NCBI GenBank assembly: GCA_015056495.1
Contig: SVGC01000012.1
Location: forward strand, 1-64,000
Source: Butyrivibrio sp.
GTDB taxonomy: Bacteria > Bacillota > Clostridia > Lachnospirales > Lachnospiraceae
Direction of reading: 5' to 3'
DNA length: 64,000 nt
Part shown: positions 63,001 through 64,000 of the stretch, in pieces
How positions within the stretch are numbered: position 1 is the first letter of the stretch
Layout of the letters: each line of letters opens with the position of its first letter
Position numbers and translations under genes: made by a program
The notes under the pieces: generated by a model
Database searches by the model: none
Seen by the model: the letters and a program-made list of their open reading frames with translations, nothing else
What the model was told of the DNA's origin: nothing

Positions 63001-63486
63001 GAATTTGTTCTAAAGAAAGAGCTATTCTTTGATTTGGATTGCGAAAATTTTGATGATAATCCACACAATCTTAGATCGTTGTTATCATCAGAAAACGCAT
63101 ATGTTCTTAATGAACAGCTTTATAACTTTAGGATCCACAAGAAATCGATGACACAGAGTACCAATCCAAGAATAATGGGAATGAGCGATGCCATTAGAAT
63201 AATGAATGATATTTATGACACGTTTGGATGCTATGAAAAATATGCTAAATGGTATGTGCCATATAAAATCCACCTTGCTGCGTGGGCATGGGATTTGGTT
63301 CCATATGAAATGCGTGAAGATTATTTTTATAAGATAAAAAAGGTGTTTAGAGAAGAAGATAGAAATTACTATATGGATGACTACGTTTGGTCGTTTTTTG
63401 AAATGCCTGGAAGTGCTTATTTAAATAGAGTTAAAGGCTTTGTGAATCTAGATTATAATACTTTCATTTCTAAATATGGTAGGTGA
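60001..63486 (+). CDS. three-part glycosyltransferase (GT-A-like, capsule GT-B-like, GT2)
   Basis: The 1,161-residue protein has three parts. Residues about 1-370 resemble a GT-A transferase of the GT8/capsule type: TALVFTANTPHLACANLML, then YDFVALCDNDLFFQQ (DxD-like), EINIGFIMASPRI and the late SWHDQDLIRLD. Residues about 380-810 are a GT-B/surface-polysaccharide-type unit (LVCIWGRLSPWGKMIADICAEKGL, RIVYKPHPIEITRGL). Residues about 830-1161 are a GT2: PIVSVIMPVFNAAEYLSESINSIL, CVNNGSTDDSQRIL, YLIDSDDYLDF. It probably builds more than one linkage of a surface glycan. The gene looks more AT-rich than its upstream neighbours. Confidence 0.8.
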   Translation: MLKNCYIQNSFSNGQKDSKGIRTALVFTANTPHLACANLMLESLNDKSRGNFKGDIWVITTGLSIKAKNYLDSMGIYYLENHLQEINNWKYKNDVAKAQPEYEELTYEEIVQGKTEEDKIQEAFEVFRNKRMSKLIILDWYKKVGNNYDFVALCDNDLFFQQDLNVLMEKYYSNDPDKLYYWQEENENIVNTWLWKKDYYYSQYHDATELDFGKHEINIGFIMASPRILYEAFSQVKKGFFSLNIQLFTQHSWHDQDLIRLDRAKHPNRYKLIDEGEVVHICNGGMKVIEERYPHAFYNIKTGTMPYVIHFAGGNWKLYWSVKHSYLTNPDDYYFSQILTDKHDVIRTGSFINPFDDTDEKYYTAQNKMSRIKCRKDWLQLSGNGKKKLLFIGWLQTGTHKSTKNAIPGFFFNESYDIAILNGNVTGSPIEDLTEEFPLIIAQLTRITKDPYLVMTYGMRLPWLPCHLYDDVENSAIVEYGCTKRTATAIANLLYLYFSNAIDFYRPDLVCIWGRLSPWGKMIADICAEKGLAVCSVEWGILPGTVSFDFCGHMGESWVAQHSDYFNSLDVSEDDIKKARDYLLYARDKDLSRNVTEELDISIRQKISFYKKSGYSILLFMGSNSAHSGNTLVNPERQKMHAPYQKNDEEIYAELQNLLLKHEDWRIVYKPHPIEITRGLKIDINEENTILVERGSLEEVIDLCDISITLLSQGAYVSVIHQKPCVVVGRLQINDSGAVYTVKGHNQLGEAIQCALLKGYTDTMHEEFVKHVARALKYYVYSANEKVTINSSEKLAESLVSVIEGDQDPHLKYERSAYCKQIESREKVKDTPIVSVIMPVFNAAEYLSESINSILNQSLFSIELICVNNGSTDDSQRILEYFAKKDDRVVLHHQDEPNQREARNWGYRNARGKYVYLIDSDDYLDFYALEKLVDISDRYNADLLYFFFREVKTQQSYDRTRPRWYSYRKFFPKEEVFKLTEEYFKFFIQYPFPWAKLMRREFVLKKELFFDLDCENFDDNPHNLRSLLSSENAYVLNEQLYNFRIHKKSMTQSTNPRIMGMSDAIRIMNDIYDTFGCYEKYAKWYVPYKIHLAAWAWDLVPYEMREDYFYKIKKVFREEDRNYYMDDYVWSFFEMPGSAYLNRVKGFVNLDYNTFISKYGR

Positions 63487-63490
63487 GGAT

Positions 63491-64000
63491 ATGAGCGGAT
63501 TTTGTGAAGAGGTATGGCTCCAAATTTGTAATAAAAAAATAATTATATGTGGAGTTCGTAGACCGAGTCTATTCATGGCGCAAATGCTACATGACATGGG
63601 AGGCAGCATAGAGGCGTTCATCGATGATTGTGATGGGAAATATGGGAATAGTATTAATAATATTAATGTTTTGTCGGTAGAACAGCTTGAGCTATGTAAG
63701 AAAGATGCTGTTTTTGCATGCTCATATTCCGTTGAGCTGTTTTACGATATGCTGCGAACGGTGGATGTCGATGATATTATAGATTTAAGAGCCTATGTTA
63801 GTGGTAATGTTCCTTCTTTTTTTAGGAAATATGCTTCTTCATATTTGGGGCGTGATTATATAAACGAAAGAGTGATAAATATTCCAATCTTTCCACCACC
63901 TAGGACATTTGTGATTGAATCAATCATTTATTTAAATGGATGGGCAATTCCTAGTTATGACGATACCCATATTGAGATAGTTCGTGCTGGAAAGGAATGC
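63491..64000 (+). CDS. partial protein with Rossmann-like N-terminal domain
   Basis: An open frame from ATG at 63491 continues past the right edge (170 codons seen). It starts 4 bp after the previous stop with a GAGGAT ribosome site. The N-terminal ~120 residues (KIIICGVRRPSLFMAQML, IEAFIDDCDGKYG, DAVFACSYSVELFYDML) look like the nucleotide-binding-like domain that ends the GT2 at 53252. NIPIFPPPRTFVIES comes next. A second, possibly glycosyltransferase, domain may begin after the edge; it cannot be named from what is visible. Confidence 0.7.
   Translation, partial: MSGFCEEVWLQICNKKIIICGVRRPSLFMAQMLHDMGGSIEAFIDDCDGKYGNSINNINVLSVEQLELCKKDAVFACSYSVELFYDMLRTVDVDDIIDLRAYVSGNVPSFFRKYASSYLGRDYINERVINIPIFPPPRTFVIESIIYLNGWAIPSYDDTHIEIVRAGKEC

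Noticed and set aside
1-64000. CRISPR array or prophage
   Set aside because: No regularly spaced direct repeats and no run of phage structural genes were found.

Overview
The window reads as low-GC Firmicute chromosome, most likely a rumen or gut Lachnospiraceae of the Butyrivibrio/Pseudobutyrivibrio type. This rests on clostridial family content (DUF4364, DUF402, DUF5722, a DUF6483-like protein), a two-flagellin sigma-D regulon, and unusually large pectin and arabinan enzymes. No rRNA gene, intact tRNA gene, CRISPR array or complete transposon is visible. The species is an inference.

Region 1 (1-9961) is an accessory array of small unrelated genes: HAD phosphatase, GNAT acetyltransferases, Xre regulators, DUF402, HIT, Nudix, a probable PBECR4-type nuclease, a DNA glycosylase, and a MerR regulator fused to a methyltransferase. 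Four copies of a ~100-bp element lie between the genes. Three of them end in the same 26-bp tRNA-Thr-like 3' end followed by a terminator. Two near-identical MerR-type promoters with 19-bp spacers link the MerR fusion to the HIT-Nudix pair. An Xre gene faces a paired operator, and a promoter-plus-terminator segment with strong secondary structure precedes the nuclease-like gene.

Region 2 (9962-12536, minus strand) is an operon of ECF sigma factor, membrane anti-sigma-like protein and serpin lipoprotein. Region 3 (12614-36004) is centred on plant pectin. It has a 2,817-residue secreted CE12 esterase-PL11 rhamnogalacturonan lyase with wall-binding repeats. The pheB-hom-aspartokinase operon follows, then an arabinan cluster (cytoplasmic GH43, cytoplasmic GH51 with LamG, surface GH43, small membrane protein, LysR regulator), rarA, and a membrane-anchored DUF5722 hydrolase-like protein. 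Extracellular enzymes would release arabino-oligosaccharides that the cytoplasmic GH51 and GH43 finish.

Region 4 (36052-49444) holds malic enzyme, a DUF4364 regulator, then flaG-fliD-fliS-chaperone and two flagellin genes. The flagellins flank two divergent GT2-TPR glycosyltransferases that probably act on flagellin. Three sigma-D-like promoters share exact spacing. Three leaders carry a GGA-loop hairpin upstream of a GGAGG ribosome site, which looks like CsrA control.

Region 5 (49720-64000) begins with a glycerophosphotransferase-like gene and a HipBA-like kinase toxin locus with a twin palindromic operator and a small overlapping third gene. It ends with a ten-gene surface-glycan operon: glycosyltransferases, YhcH-like protein, CMP-sugar-type cytidylyltransferase, SIS isomerase, 2-hydroxyacid dehydrogenase, IMPase-type phosphatase, methyltransferase-like protein and Gfo/Idh oxidoreductase. 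The set looks like the synthesis and transfer of an unusual nucleotide-activated sugar, and it runs off the right edge.
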